NCBI GenBank assembly: GCA_001695595.3
Contig: MBPM02000038.1
Coordinates: 372,001-436,000, forward strand
DNA length: 64,000 bases
Direction: 5' to 3'
Source: Plasmopara viticola
Lineage: Eukaryota; Oomycota; Peronosporomycetes; Peronosporales; Peronosporaceae
The notes below the pieces were generated by a model that was not told where the DNA came from, made no database searches, and worked only from the letters and a program-made list of their open reading frames with translations. Shown here piece after piece: positions 52,271-63,164 of the stretch; the first letter of the stretch is position 1; each line of letters opens with the position of its first letter. The translations under genes and the position numbers were made by a program.

Positions 52271-54284
52271 CTACTTTAGATTAATTGTATATCTTCGTCG
52301 CTTAGGAGATCCATTCGTCTCTTCGCCACGCAAATCTTTGCTTGGTCGATCAACATTTGTATTTACGAGCTCGTACATCGGCAAAACACGGTAGAACCCC
52401 GACGGGTGCTCAGAAGTCGGTCACAGCAAGGCAAGACGCCATGCGCTAGACACTGGACGGGCCAAAGATACTGTTCATCACCGACACTTTTCTCCAACCC
52501 AATGGTCGTCGCACCACTTTGAATAATGTGTTTCGATCGAATTGGAGGATCAAGAAGTTCTTCGAGTGGCAGGCGTTTGTACCCTGCCATCCGACATCGA
52601 GCCTGAGACGAAAAAGACTCAGATTCTTTACTTTTATCAACGCCAACAACAGCAGTATTCGCTTGCTTCGCTTTCCGACGATGATAGTCAAGATACAGGT
52701 ATCGAGTGACGAAGCCCATGCTTGTGATGAGTAAGGAGAGACACAATAGTTCGATTAAAGGGATGTAGATCATCCAGATATTGAAGTTGTACGAACGCGT
52801 TGTCAGCAAGTGTACCCTGACTTCAAATGCATTGCTGGTCGTCATACGTCCTGGAAACGCGTCGTGATCGATCACTAGCTGGAACTCCATCTCGTGCTTT
52901 GTAGGTAAAATCGAAAGCAAACGATGACGAAGCAGGAAGCCTGCGACAAGGACAGCAGCTACGAGTTCGATACTGGAAATGTACGTACGCGTTGCGACCA
53001 TGTACGCTCGTCCTTCGTCAACAAGAACAAAGAGCCCCAAAGAAAATGTACTACTTGCAAAAGGAGCCCCCACACCCGTAATCTCGATAAGAGGTTATAA
53101 ATCTCGGCATATGAAAGCGATCCTCATGTATCCTTAGTTCCCATATTGCAGTGTGAGGAAGCAACAAAAGCCACGATAATAGGCCTGATAGAACGGAGAG
53201 GATCGCCAAGGGCGCACTATGCACGAGGGAGCATGAAAAAAGAATCGTAGAACCTTCTGCTTCCACTCGATCGCGCATTCTTTGCTTTGTAGAAGAACCC
53301 TAAACGTTGATAAAGCTCTACTCTTGTCCACACGTGCAATATCGGCAGCACAATGTCAATGAAAATCAGGACATTGAATATGAAACCGACACACGCCAAA
53401 TTCAGCGCCGTGCTCACTTCCATTCGCCCGAGATGAGACACTAAATCGGAAGCTATCGAAGGGGACAGGAGATAAGTAAACAAATGGATGGCATTTTGAC
53501 GAAATCGAAAATGCATTCCAAAAACTTCGACACCATCAACCGAAAGACGATCTTTGTCCATTTGGAAAGTAGCAAAACCGGTCGCAAAATGACCGACAAA
53601 AGCTACAGATTTGGTTGTAATGCCTGGCCCAGCACATCCAAAGATTGGTCTCAACACCCTTGGCGTTGAATGTTGCTCGATTTCAACGCCTACCACACAC
53701 ACTACTCGACGAAGAGGAACACATTTGCCGATGACATCAAGAAGTGTCCGTAACTCGCGCTCGGCCCCAGACATTGGTGCGGCCATCATAATGGTTGTCA
53801 CAAGAGGCGACTTCAATCGATACTTATACGAGAATCGTGTGACCATTGCATCTTGACATAGTGGTGGCCGTCGAAAGAGGTGGAGCAATGTACATGCTGC
53901 CCACGCCATTGCATCAACGCGGATGTCGCTCGTTAAAAGCACTGTCGGGGTTTGAGGTGTCATTTCTTCGATTAAATCGTCGGGAGCTGAACAATTGGCT
54001 GCTAGAATGTAAGTGTATTTATAAGGAGCACTTTGACTGTTGCTAGTTTGAGTAAGAGTTTGCAGATTGTAAGTGTCGGGAAAGACTTGCCACTCCGTCG
54101 AACTGTTGCTCAATCTCATATTTGTTTGAGGCTGATCAAGAAGCAACACGGAAGATTTAAGCGTAAATGCAAAGGCATCATTTGGTCCGAGCCATTGCGT
54201 CTTGTAATAAAGATCTCGAACATCCAGTGCTGATAACAGCAGCAAGACAAGCGCATCGAGTCCTTTGCGAACCTTCCTGTGCAT
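52271..54284 (-). pseudogene. Multi-pass membrane protein (right-arm copy, one to two frameshifts)
   Basis: This is the better-preserved copy. From ATG 54284 (MHRKVRKGLDALVLLLLSAL) the frame is open for about 355 codons to 53222: an N-terminal membrane anchor, a large outer region, MSGAERELRTLLDVIGKCV, then GHFATGFATFQMDKDRLSVDG, a membrane pair near 53380-53330. After frameshifts near 53270 and 53060 it continues with LAILSVLSGLLSWLLLLP, ISSIELVAAVLVAGFLLRH, WMIYIPLIELLCLSLLITSM in two parts, and a tail ending SPKRRRYTIN. At least six membrane segments. The family is recognisable as an oomycete polytopic membrane protein without known function. Confidence 0.55.
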
Positions 54285-54569
54285 TGCGAGCAACGTTGCG
54301 ACTGCTCGTTGAATGTTTGATCAGTGACCTTTGCGTACACATTACGTTACTCAACATGACATTACATAACATTGCGAGAGCAGCTGAAGTCTCGGCAGGG
54401 GGGTGCCAAGCTCGTGTAAAGAAGTGGGGGGCTCAGTCTTTCAAATATTTATTTATTAGGGAACTCAAGCCTTCGATGGGGTCGATGGATACGGCGAATA
54501 CTCATCGCAACTCGAACAATCGGGTGGCGCTCTCTCGCGAGATGCATGGTTCTTACGACGGTCTAAGCT

Positions 54570-54850
54570 ATCAGATTTAAATCGTCACTGTGATAACTGG
54601 AGCTGCGGATCGATCGGCAACCGATACAGGGTACGCATGCATGCATTATGCGGTGGCAACTCGCGTGACTAGGTTAAGGTTTCTTGTTTTCCGCCATTGA
54701 GCCCGTGATGGAGACGTTTGTTCATGTGGAGGATCCAAAGTTTTGTTTTCGTATGTGATGGAAGAATGACGACAACGATGAGAGCTGGAGAAGTGGTGAG
54801 TCTATGACGCCGACATTTGAATAATACTAGTAGTAGCGAGCTAATTACAT
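54570..54850 (+). pseudogene. Unidentified decayed gene of the right arm
   Basis: Counterpart of 25470-25777. Traces of coding (GAADRSATDTGYACMHYAV) remain between the membrane protein gene and the MITE-like hairpin, but there is no usable frame. Confidence 0.25.
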
Positions 54851-54865
54851 TTCATCGACTTCATC

Positions 54866-55012
54866 GTCCGCTCAACTATCCCATATAGCAACGAGACTTC
54901 GCTTAAAGACAGCGATGAAGTACAAATAGATTATATGTCTCGTACAAACCGCTGTATGGGTACTCTCGTTGCTCTTATATGGAGTGATCAGGCGGACGAT
55001 GAGTGGACGATG
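54866..55012. repeat. MITE-like imperfect inverted repeat
   Basis: About 145 bp form an imperfect palindrome: one side CATCGTCCGCTCAACTATCC then CATATAGCAACGAGA and GACAGCG, the other side the reverse complement with ATATAAGAGCAACGAGAGTA and CATCGTCCGCC. Single arms of the same family are at 25408-25462, 31985-32076 and 47424-47512. Size and structure fit a miniature inverted-repeat element; no clear target duplication is seen. It lies about 135 bp upstream of the gene at 55147 and could also act as a promoter-proximal element. Confidence 0.45.
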
Positions 55013-55146
55013 AAAGAACATTTTTGACACTCTTACATACATTCCAACACTTTGGGACAAGAGTCACCGCAGAGAAACTCAAATATTGCTTTCTTTGTAG
55101 ACGAATAATCGTAGGGTTCGCCGCCAGTTTCATTTCTACGCAGATC

Positions 55147-55856
55147 ATGGCGATCAAGCGGATAAATGGCATCACCAATAAGCTTGATTGGACGAAAGTC
55201 GAAGCCACTTTGTTTTCTACTGAGCGCGATGATGCAGATCCTCGATTCGAAGTTTGCGGTGCTTCGTTAGAGGACTGGGAGCGTTTTGTCAAGTCGAAGA
55301 ATCAAGCACTTGTGTCGAGGGCGATGGCATTCGAAAATGGTAAAGTTTACATTGTCGAAGTGCCGTCCGGCGTTCATGAAAGCTTTTGCAGACTGTTCGA
55401 GGCGGACAAGGTGTTTGCGACTGGTACGCGTGAAAGTCATTTGATGTCGCGTGGATCGAGTTATGTGGAAAGTCTCCGAGAACTCGAGCCCGGTTGCAGT
55501 TTTGGTCCTGCCCCTGGTATTGGTGCCATTTGTCCCGGTGGCATGACGTGGTTGGAATACCACACATTGAAGGTTAAAGTGGGTGTTTCACGAAGATGGC
55601 CGTATTTGAATCAAAAAGCAGATCAATAGAGCCCTTTTCCGCGTCGAATACATTCTCTGCATTCATCTATCACCAGCGCTGCGGGTTCGTCAGTACAAGC
55701 TGTACACGGTGGATAATCCAGCAGCCCCGTTTCCGCCTATGGATCCGATTCCTATCGTCAATCCGACGAAGGTGACTTTTAATTCGCGCCGTTTGTTGGA
55801 CCTCGCAGGACGAGCTCCGTTTCCCAAGGCTTCACTCAGCCCAACATAGTGATCAA
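55147..55856 (+). pseudogene. Oomycete multigene-family protein, one frameshift
   Basis: ATG 55147 (MAIKRINGITNKLDWTKVEA) opens 160 codons: ALVSRAMAFENGKVYIVEVP, EPGCSFGPAPGIGAICPGG, TWLEYHTLKVKVGVSRRWP, then a one-base shift at about 55628 and a further 75 codons in another frame (VEYILCIHLSPALRVRQYKL, FPPMDPIPIVNP, RRLLDLAGRAPFP) to TAG at 55854. Spaced acidic residues followed by VKVGVSR and YILCIHLSP recall a nuclease-like (PD-(D/E)XK type) core, but this is only a suggestion. The gene was deleted from the left arm. The 55857-56130 gap is non-coding. Confidence 0.45.
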
Positions 55857-56418
55857 CTTGTTTCCGTTCGTTGAGAGGCTGATGCAGTTAAAACAGTGAA
55901 GCTGTGGTCATTTTTTATTTGACGTCGATAGTGATTAGAGCTTATGCCCAGATTCGGTTTAGTGACCAGACGGACTAAAACACAAACTATCAGTTTCAGT
56001 ATTTATTGACAAAAACCGGTATTCTCAATAAAATATTAAGAGTAAATGCCTTCCACTCAATGACAGCTAATCAGAGTAGCGCTAGATATAAGAGTCAGCA
56101 ACGCGTTTTGTAACTCCATAATAGTCACTATATATTAATTATCGATAAAAATACTGTCTCTGGTGACTCAGTAATACAGACAATGACGAAGAAAAGAAAT
56201 AGACATCAAAGCAAAATATGCTAATCAAACACCAAATTGGTGACTTAGTCGTGCCTGATGGTGACTTAGCAGTGACTCACACGGAGAGCAACACTCGAAC
56301 GGCAAAACCTGAATAAGATTTTTGAATACGTTGTTTCTAGAGAGCAGAGTACAATAAATAATGATGCGGGAGGCATGCAATCACTATAGATAAGGAAATA
56401 GGTGTCGTGTAGAGTAAT

Positions 56419-58353
56419 ATGGTGGAAGAAATGCCACAAAACATTAATACCACAGTCGTCGCTGAGGTTGTTGACACACCAGAATCATCGGTGTTCGAGT
56501 CCGTCGGGGTTCGAATGCCAAAGTAATTAAAATTCCAAAGCTGGACTAAACGAATATCTAACCGGTGGCCACAAATAGCGCGGTAAACAAGGAGGATTAA
56601 TTTCGATCAAAAATTTATGATTTGGACGACGATTCATATTCGAAGAATGAAGAGGAGGTCATTCCAGCCAAGACGAAGTTGTTAGGCCAAAATGTGACTC
56701 GGTGCTGACTCAAGCAGTGCGAGATGGCGCCAATTATATGTAACAGGCAAGTAGACAAATCTTCTTTTAGAAGCATGGCGTCTCATGGATGTACGAATCA
56801 TTGGACGATTATAGCAGTGATAAACACAGATTTGTCTGGTACGAATCGTATGATGGAATCCCAGACGAGCTATCTTTTTATAAGGTTGAGAGACGCAAAA
56901 CAAAAAACTCGGAATCTCGGGGAGCCGCAGACATCCAGAGCCCAAGCCAAAGCATAACGTCGAGCCAAATGCCAACTGTGCCTTGTGAATACACTATCGA
57001 GATCGCCGATCAGAATGAGATTAAAGCTGTGATTCTAAATAAGGTCGTCGATGGGATAATGTATCTGGATCTAATTTGCAAGAGCAACAAGATTAATCTG
57101 TACGATTTGTCGTCGCTGCGTCATGTGAATAATAGTGTGTTTAGACGCGCACTGCTGATCCAAGTAATCCTTAAGCAATTTAATGACAACAGCTTGCCAA
57201 TGTGGTATTTAAAATGAACAGTTTCGTAAGAAGTGGATGCAATTGGATTCAGTCCAGCTAGGAAAGCATATCAAACCTATAAAATGGCCGATGTGGTTGC
57301 CCACCTTGAAATGAGTGTATTCTCGACACTGTCACACGATGTAAATCATAAGTATGACAATGTCTTTCCACATGCACCCACAAGAGTCACCTTCGTCCGT
57401 TCAACAAAATTGGTATGTTCTCTTATATGTTTGATTACGTGTATGTAACCAAACAAGAGCAAAATGATGTGTGGCTCGGTCATATCAAACATGTACACTA
57501 TGAAAGTATGTATGCTGCGTATTATTTCTTTGTGAAGTGCTTCGCTCATCTGATTTAAATGTCACATGTAATGGCACTCGGAGATGTCTTATGTCGATCA
57601 ATGGAGCGTATCAATGCTCAATTGTGCAGTATTAAGCAGACCAAGCTATCAATTGTTTTAGTGGGCTGAGCAAGCTATTAACTGTTCTAGTGATCATTTG
57701 ACTCAAACAATCTTCCTGAGCAATCAAATAAAGAGTTACATTACCGACATTTGCTCGCAGACTAATCGTAAGGGTCTCAAAAATTTCGAAGTCAATGCCT
57801 AAGCAAACCATGAGATCGTGACAAACAATGACGCTGGCCTAACCATCGCAGCCAATGATTGATGATATATGGGTCTCGTAACCGTGTCGTTGATAAAGAA
57901 ATTTTTTTTACTACTATTTTGAAACTTTAGTTAAGCTCGATGCGGGTCGTGACATCTTGCACTATCTTGCTTGTGAGAATTTGACAAGATTGAAGTCACA
58001 AGCGAGCTTCGTTTTTACTCACGAAAAATAAGAAGAAAATCAAGACAACGCAAACCAACAACGAAGTAAAGTAGCTCCTCGATATACATGAAAGACAAAG
58101 CGATGGAGAAGACGACGAGATAAAAAAAAGCATCGACATCTGAGTCGTGTGGTGAATACCTCAGATGGGCTGTAACGAGTGAAGCGTCCCGAATAACGTT
58201 CCTCGATACATTTAAAGACTTTCTATAAATGGAATCGATAGACATGAGAGAAGATAATATTTTTTAATTGTGGCAAGCGTCGAATTTTTTTTGATGACAA
58301 ACATTTTCGCAGATCCGGAAGCACCGTCATTTAGAAAGAGAAGAAAAATTTAA
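56419..58353 (+). pseudogene. D5/SF3-like helicase, type 3 (PLV-C)
   Basis: ATG 56419 begins MVEEMPQNINTTVVAEVVDT, the acidic N-terminus shared with PLV-B and D. The body matches PLV-D, not B: an open part at 56789-57217 (MYESLDDYSSDKHRFVWYES, TIEIADQNEIKAVILNKVVD), RKKWMQLDSVQLGKH, then MFSYMFDYVYVTKQEQ, DVWLGHIKHVHYESMYAAYY (57416-57555), QTNRKGLKNFEVNA and AGLTIAAND (57760-57860). The type is that of helicases with an NDRRY-like core found in phages and giant viruses. The C-terminus ends RKRRKI with TAA, like the KRKR end in PLV-B. Many stops. The last 450 bp are very decayed. Confidence 0.5.
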
Positions 58354-58828
58354 ATATACTGAGCTTCCGCCAATCTGATATGCGTTTTTGATTTGAAGTG
58401 ATACTTTCCGTCTCGAAGGTGGAATTGAGTACCACATCCACACGTGACGCTTTCGCTGAGCTTCTCTCAGCGAAGCTCATTGTAGTGCTTGTTTTTTAAA
58501 GTTCTTGTGTTCTCTTTTAGCAATTCTCTTCCTAATAGCAAATGGAACTAACTTACTTACGCAAATTTGCGAGAAAAAGTTGATCACAACGTTCTGTATG
58601 CATGCCACTGAGACCTATCGGCAAGCTCGTACTGCTTGATTTACAAGGACCATACTGTCGACAAAAAATTATTCGCAATCCCGCTTGTTCTTTTCCCTTT
58701 ATTCTGATGCTTAAATTTAGACCGATTCCCAATTATACGAAATTATATGTGCTAACAACATAGCAAATTGCACTTTATAACATAGTAGCACTTAAATTGC
58801 AAGCGATTTTATACACTGAATCGATCAT
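58350..58828 (-). pseudogene. GIY-YIG endonuclease remnant (PLV-C)
   Basis: ATG 58828 reads MIDSVYKIACNLSA; CYVVSTYN corresponds to YVGSTFN of PLV-B. The zinc-binding tail is well kept: VTCGCGTQFHLRDGKYHFKS and THIRLAEAQ, with TAA at 58350. Several frameshifts lie between. It converges with the helicase end with an overlap of a few bases. Confidence 0.55.
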
Positions 58829-59424
58829 CACTATTGGTATGTCTGTAGCAATTATCTTGCATATTTTACTTCAATCATTGCTGAAGCTCTTGTATTCATC
58901 CGTTACGAGAAAATTTACAATCTCTGACCATTTACCATCGCATTCTTATTGCCTTTTTAAGCTGTGAGTTATTCTTACTTTTCCTCATTATTTACGTATT
59001 TCTTAAATCTTAATCAGCAGCAGCGTAAGTACGGACCTTGGCACATCGTTCTTTACGATGCGTTTGAAGTATCAAATCTCTCTTTGTTTTTTAGTCGCTG
59101 AAGTCAATGAAGACATTTTGTAAGTACCGTAAGCTTGTTTATTGATAGTGTTTCATTGACTTTTCGATTATTGTTTGTCAGATACTTCATATTCTTTGAT
59201 AAGATTAATCTCATATTGATGAATACCATTTTTCGTCACAATGCATAAAGAGTGACTTTTGGATAAATTGTATTGTTGTAATTATACTTTTAAAGCCGAC
59301 AGTCTTTATGTTGATGTAATAGTTTTTATACAAAGATAGACAATATCTCTTTGGAATTGAAAGATGTCGTAGATTTTTCAATAAAGATTATGTAATGGAG
59401 AATTTATTAGTGAAGTAAAGCACT
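58829..59424. other. AT-rich gap in PLV-C
   Basis: About 600 bp of AT-rich sequence lie between the GIY-YIG remnant and the pVI-like gene; in PLV-B the two genes are only 45 bp apart. No frame, repeat or motif is recognised. It may be an insertion of unknown origin. Confidence 0.35.
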
Positions 59425-59910
59425 TTACCTTTCCAAGTCGATAGCGTACACTTTGATATAACGACGAGTCATTGCAGGAGCCATTTTCACACCGCTGACT
59501 AATTTGACTAGACCACGCATTGGAGTAGCTCCAGGTTCAGTCGCGGTGGCAATACCATCTAAAAGTCTAACGCGATTGGATTCCAAATATCCTGAAGGAA
59601 GCTACCGATTCCCTAAGCTGCAGATATAATTCGGTTTTACAAGTTAATCCCAAAAGCTAGAGTCACTTATTCCTGGTTGATGAGTGCAAAGCAACTCTTT
59701 GTTATTTGTATGAAAAGAAGTACGTTTGTCAGCCACATAAGGTCACAAGCTTCTTGCAATTTTTACGATGAAATTAATGATGGTTGCTTCTGTTCAACTG
59801 CAAGTGCGACAACCTTTGTTCATTTGCAAGTGTGACAAAAGAACGGGCTTGCCGTGTAGGACTAGTACAACCTGTGTGTAGCTCAAATCTACGGGAAATT
59901 TTTTGTGCAA
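59425..59910 (-). pseudogene. pVI/core-like virion protein (PLV-C)
   Basis: The start position has TTG (59908-59910) for ATG. Recognisable parts: KFPVDLSYTQ, LHGKPVLLSH, HQPG followed by SDSSFWD for GSGFW, and an end with VKLVSGVKMAPAMTRRYIKV to TAA at 59425. Stops and frameshifts lie between. The basic MTRR end is shared with PLV-B. Confidence 0.45.
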
Positions 59911-60029
59911 TTTAATTGAATATTCAGGATACTTATGTACAAAGCGAAAGAGTAAGAAATCTTAGACATTGAGATTGGACAACACAAAAATTACTGTTGC
60001 TCGTGACATTTGGGTTGAAGCAAACATGA

Positions 60030-61213
60030 CTGTTTGTCGGACATAGCGGTAAAGTTTATACTAGGCAAATCACCAAGGTTTGCAAGGCCGGCGTTGCGAA
60101 ACAACAATGGTCTAACGTGAGTTCATCTCCAACACCCAGTCTCCAACTGAAAATGACGCCATTCTTTTTGAAATACATGTAAGGTTCAGAACCCGATGAT
60201 CGTAACGCTTGTAACGAATATCTACACGAGCAAAAAGAGTCTTAATCTAAAATAATAAGCCATGTGCAATGTGGTCAAGACCAGGAATAAGATGCATTCG
60301 CTTATTTTAACACGATTTTAAAGGATGTAAGCAAGCAAAATGAAGTTTGAAAGCTTGCAAATAGCTTACTTTCAGAGGTGGATAAGAAATACATCTGCTA
60401 CGAAAAGCTTATGTCCCTACTTGGTAAATTGAAAAAGGTGCTTACCGAGACATGTGGTAAAGTATTATATATCGATCCAAGTTTAAGCAGCTGGTCAAAG
60501 CCAAAGAAACCGCTTATACAAGTCTCGTAATTGCCTACGTAACGCTGTGGCTGGATGTGCAATATCCACTTTGTCTGGTAAGGCCAAGCGTTTGTCTTAC
60601 CCCTGAAGATGGTGCCAACTCTATTTAATGGAATTAATTGCATTTTATTTACTTCGAGAATGTTCGACATTTAAGGCCACAAAAAAATTCTTGGATAGCA
60701 CGACGACGAGCTTGATTAAGTAACATCTCGAATTCCTGACCATATACTCAATTTTGGCTAGAAGCCTGAAAAGAAATTGAGGCATATTAATTTACAGACA
60801 ACTGGCGAGTACGATTATATGAATAATAACAAAAGCTTTTGTCAGGTTCTATCAAAGCTCTTCTTGGAGTAAAATGGAAAGCCAAAATCGATAAACACGT
60901 TTCGTCACATTGTTGAGTCTCATTTAATTTAATTGCCAGCCCGGGCTTAACTCATCGATTGCAAAATGTCTAATTTACGTGCCATATTAATTCACAGTTG
61001 AATGGCTGCTCAAACGAGCTACCAAAACAAAAAATTGCATGCCAATAAACGATCCCGAGTCAAACGCATCGTTTGAGCCTGAGCCAGCTCCCGTTGCAAA
61101 GTCCGCTGCAAAGCCTCTAGGAAGACCTAAAGGCTGTCTCGACCGCATATTTTTGGAGATTTCAATTCTTCTAGTTGCGACAAAACGCTTGAGATCGATA
61201 CTTCGAAATATAA
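60030..61213 (+). pseudogene. Tyrosine recombinase-like integrase remnant (PLV-C)
   Basis: The N-terminus FVGHSGKVYTRQITKVCKAG and VAKQQWSN aligns with PLV-B. Later pieces: KKYICYEKLMSLLGKLKK, TLWLDVQYPLCLV (C for the first catalytic arginine), a TAA at the same glutamine position as in PLV-B (about 60930), and MAAQTSYQNK with the tyrosine kept (TAC 61020-61022). The proline-rich tail (EPAPVAKSAAKPLGRPKG) is still open at 61039-61200. Many frameshifts. Confidence 0.5.
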
Positions 61214-61240
61214 TTACTTTCTATAACATACAAGGCGATC

Positions 61241-61600
61241 GTGGAGCAAAAACAAGAGGAATGAAAAGCTAATCCGTTTAAAATGAAAGTTTATGGACTA
61301 CAAGCTTGCTCATAAAGTGACAATTCTCAAAATGATATTTGCTCAATCCTTGGCTTCTATGCTATTGTAGATCTATGGTAGCTGACGCAAAAAGATAGGC
61401 AAGGCAATCCAATTTACATCTAGGCAAGTTGACAGTTTGTACAAACAGCTTTTTGATGGCTTAGTGAATCGTTTATAGAAGTTTGAAGGTGCTTAATGTG
61501 CAGAGAAAAGTAAAGGTGATAATCCATTGATTTAGACTGAGATGAAGTGAATTATTGACAAGCTGTACGAAAAATATGTGTTTCCAATCTCATAGTACAC
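61241..61600 (+). pseudogene. Conserved PLV protein of unknown function, remnant (PLV-C)
   Basis: GTG stands at the ATG position of PLV-B (VEQKQEE for MEQRQKR). Traces such as YGLQACS, KGDNPLI and DKLYEKYVF identify the gene, with stops between. Spacing to the recombinase end is as in PLV-B. The sequence 61601-61919 holds nothing recognisable. Confidence 0.4.
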
Positions 61601-61919
61601 TCAAAATTAGTGTATAAGGAAGCTTTTGCTTTGTCGGACTCAAAACCATCTTGAGCTTGTATACACGGTGCTTTACATAAAGTCACGAATGCTCCCATCA
61701 AAAAAAGAAAAAAACTATTCAGTTATACTCAATAACGGTGAAAAGATTAATTCTAATTCTCGTTATTCTCAATATAAGGACTGAATTCCAAATAATATAT
61801 TCAGTATCTTAAATGCAATGATTGTAATCGACGAGCAAGATATCACGCTCGATACGAAATTGATTACTCTCTATATATATACACTTGAATGGTCAATAAG
61901 TGATATTTGTAAAGAAATA

Positions 61920-62139
61920 CTTCACGACGAAGGTTTTTAGACTCGTATGCGAAGTCAAGCAGCTTTGAGGCATCAATGTATCAAGACTTCTTTGTCTTTT
62001 TTGCACCTTGGCAAGACGGCTGATAATGATTATCTTGATGTTGCTTCTACATTCGTTGCACACCAGTCGTTTTGTTTGGAGCTACAAATTTTGAGCGATC
62101 CACTTGAACTGATCTATCGATAACCATTGCCTGAGACAT
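61920..62139 (-). pseudogene. Conserved small PLV protein, remnant (PLV-C)
   Basis: From ATG 62139: MSQAMVIDRSVQVDRSKFVA, similar to MPQAMEIDGSGKVDHSK of PLV-B, then stops and a trace of the ASKLLDF end. It is divergent from the penton gene as in the other copies. Confidence 0.4.
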
Positions 62140-62204
62140 GTAACTGTCTGCGAAATCTCTTTCGTCGAAGTAAATTTGATTGGGTTGAGTTTTACATACA
62201 GAAG

Positions 62205-62970
62205 TTAATTACGTTATAGATATCAGTGGCTACTCATCTGTTTCGACTCCGATTCTCACAGCCATCGATCATCGTCATCTAAATGGCTTCAAAGCATTGG
62301 ACGCAGTCTATTTGAAGATGCCCTGGGATCTTTTACTCGTGGCGAGTAGGCGTCAATACAACAGTTTTGAGATCATGTCACCAACTTCTTTGACGACAGC
62401 GACATACACAATTTCGCCCCCTCATGGCACATTCAAAGCTATCGACTTCAACAACTACCTGCAAAATGTGTCCGTCGAAATAAAATTTACTTATACAAAT
62501 ATACACCAGAAAAAAGCCTCTTTTATCTCATGCGCTAAGAACACATCAAGTTACGCTATTTCTACGTTGCCAGTTCATACTATTACGGGCTACACTGCTG
62601 CACGTGGTTTTTTAGCGATGACTGTTACTGCTTGCACAACAACTCCGCGCGGTAGATTTGTCATTCGGCTTATGCATTGGATTCACTTCAGCTACGGATT
62701 TAGCGGCTCAAACATACTAGCGTTTATGCGGAATACTAACTTAGTTCCCGAAATCGATCCACCCGCCGCCATGGGTATCGAGTGTATAATGCAAAAGTGA
62801 ATTATAACTAGGTAGTGCACATATTTCCATTTGCTGGGGTGAAGAATGGCGGTCTAACCACAACGGTATGAAGTCAGGAGCTAGCCTATTGCGTAATGAA
62901 GGCTTCTAAATCGGAATTGGCAGTATCATTTCTTGGCCAAATCATGAACCTGTTTTTTTTTCATTGAAAA
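62205..62970 (+). pseudogene. Penton (minor capsid) protein remnant (PLV-C)
   Basis: Pieces: VATHLFRLRFSQP, RRQYNSFEIMSPTSLTTATY, SPPHGTFKAIDFNNYLQN (LPDG has become PPHG), CAKNTSSYAIS, TGYTAARGF and a C-terminal trace with SVSFLGQIMNLFFF. The start codon is not preserved and several frames are needed. The order of motifs is the same as in PLV-A and B. Confidence 0.5.
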
Positions 62971-63034
62971 CAACGTTCGAATTATATTAATAATATGTCA
63001 ATACGACCAGAAGAAGCATTAGTAAACAAACACA

Positions 63035-63140
63035 TTATAAGTCGTATACATACTCAGCAAAGTTCTTGAATATCTTCTGATTGATGGTATCCATCATCTA
63101 GCTCTTTAATTTTGGACATTATTCGTTTGTAGTGATCGAT
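63035..63140 (-). pseudogene. Packaging ATPase, C-terminal remnant (PLV-C)
   Basis: Only the last 30 codons are recognisable: HYKRIMSKIKEL and, in a second frame, MMDTINQKIFKNFAEYVYDL before TAA at 63035, aligned with MLMDITDRKVYRNVIEHVFD of PLV-B. The Walker motifs are lost. Confidence 0.4.
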
Positions 63141-63164
63141 TATTGGTAAGAGATATTCAATAGC

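Larger units (their letters stand above)
46195..56410. repeat. Right arm of the large inverted repeat around PLV-B
   Basis: This is the mirror of 24750-33640. The innermost 110 bp, with TATGGACATCCGCGACACAT on the mirrored strand, match nearly base for base. This arm lacks most of the PHAX gene (junction near 51292, with about 110 bp of foreign sequence) and lacks the short LINE, but keeps the full ankyrin gene and the family gene at 55147. The outer end (56130-56410) has GAGTCACC words as in the left arm, and similarity continues into the PLV-C helicase. Confidence 0.75.

Noticed and set aside
53217..54293. Start of the membrane protein at TTG 54293
   Set aside because: ATG 54284 lies three codons downstream, is conserved in the left arm at 26041 and gives a better membrane anchor.
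45975..55630. Homology between the last PLV-B gene and the 55147 gene through the shared words KVYIVEVPS
   Set aside because: The match is limited to nine residues; the rest of the proteins do not align and their positions differ, so chance or convergence is likely.
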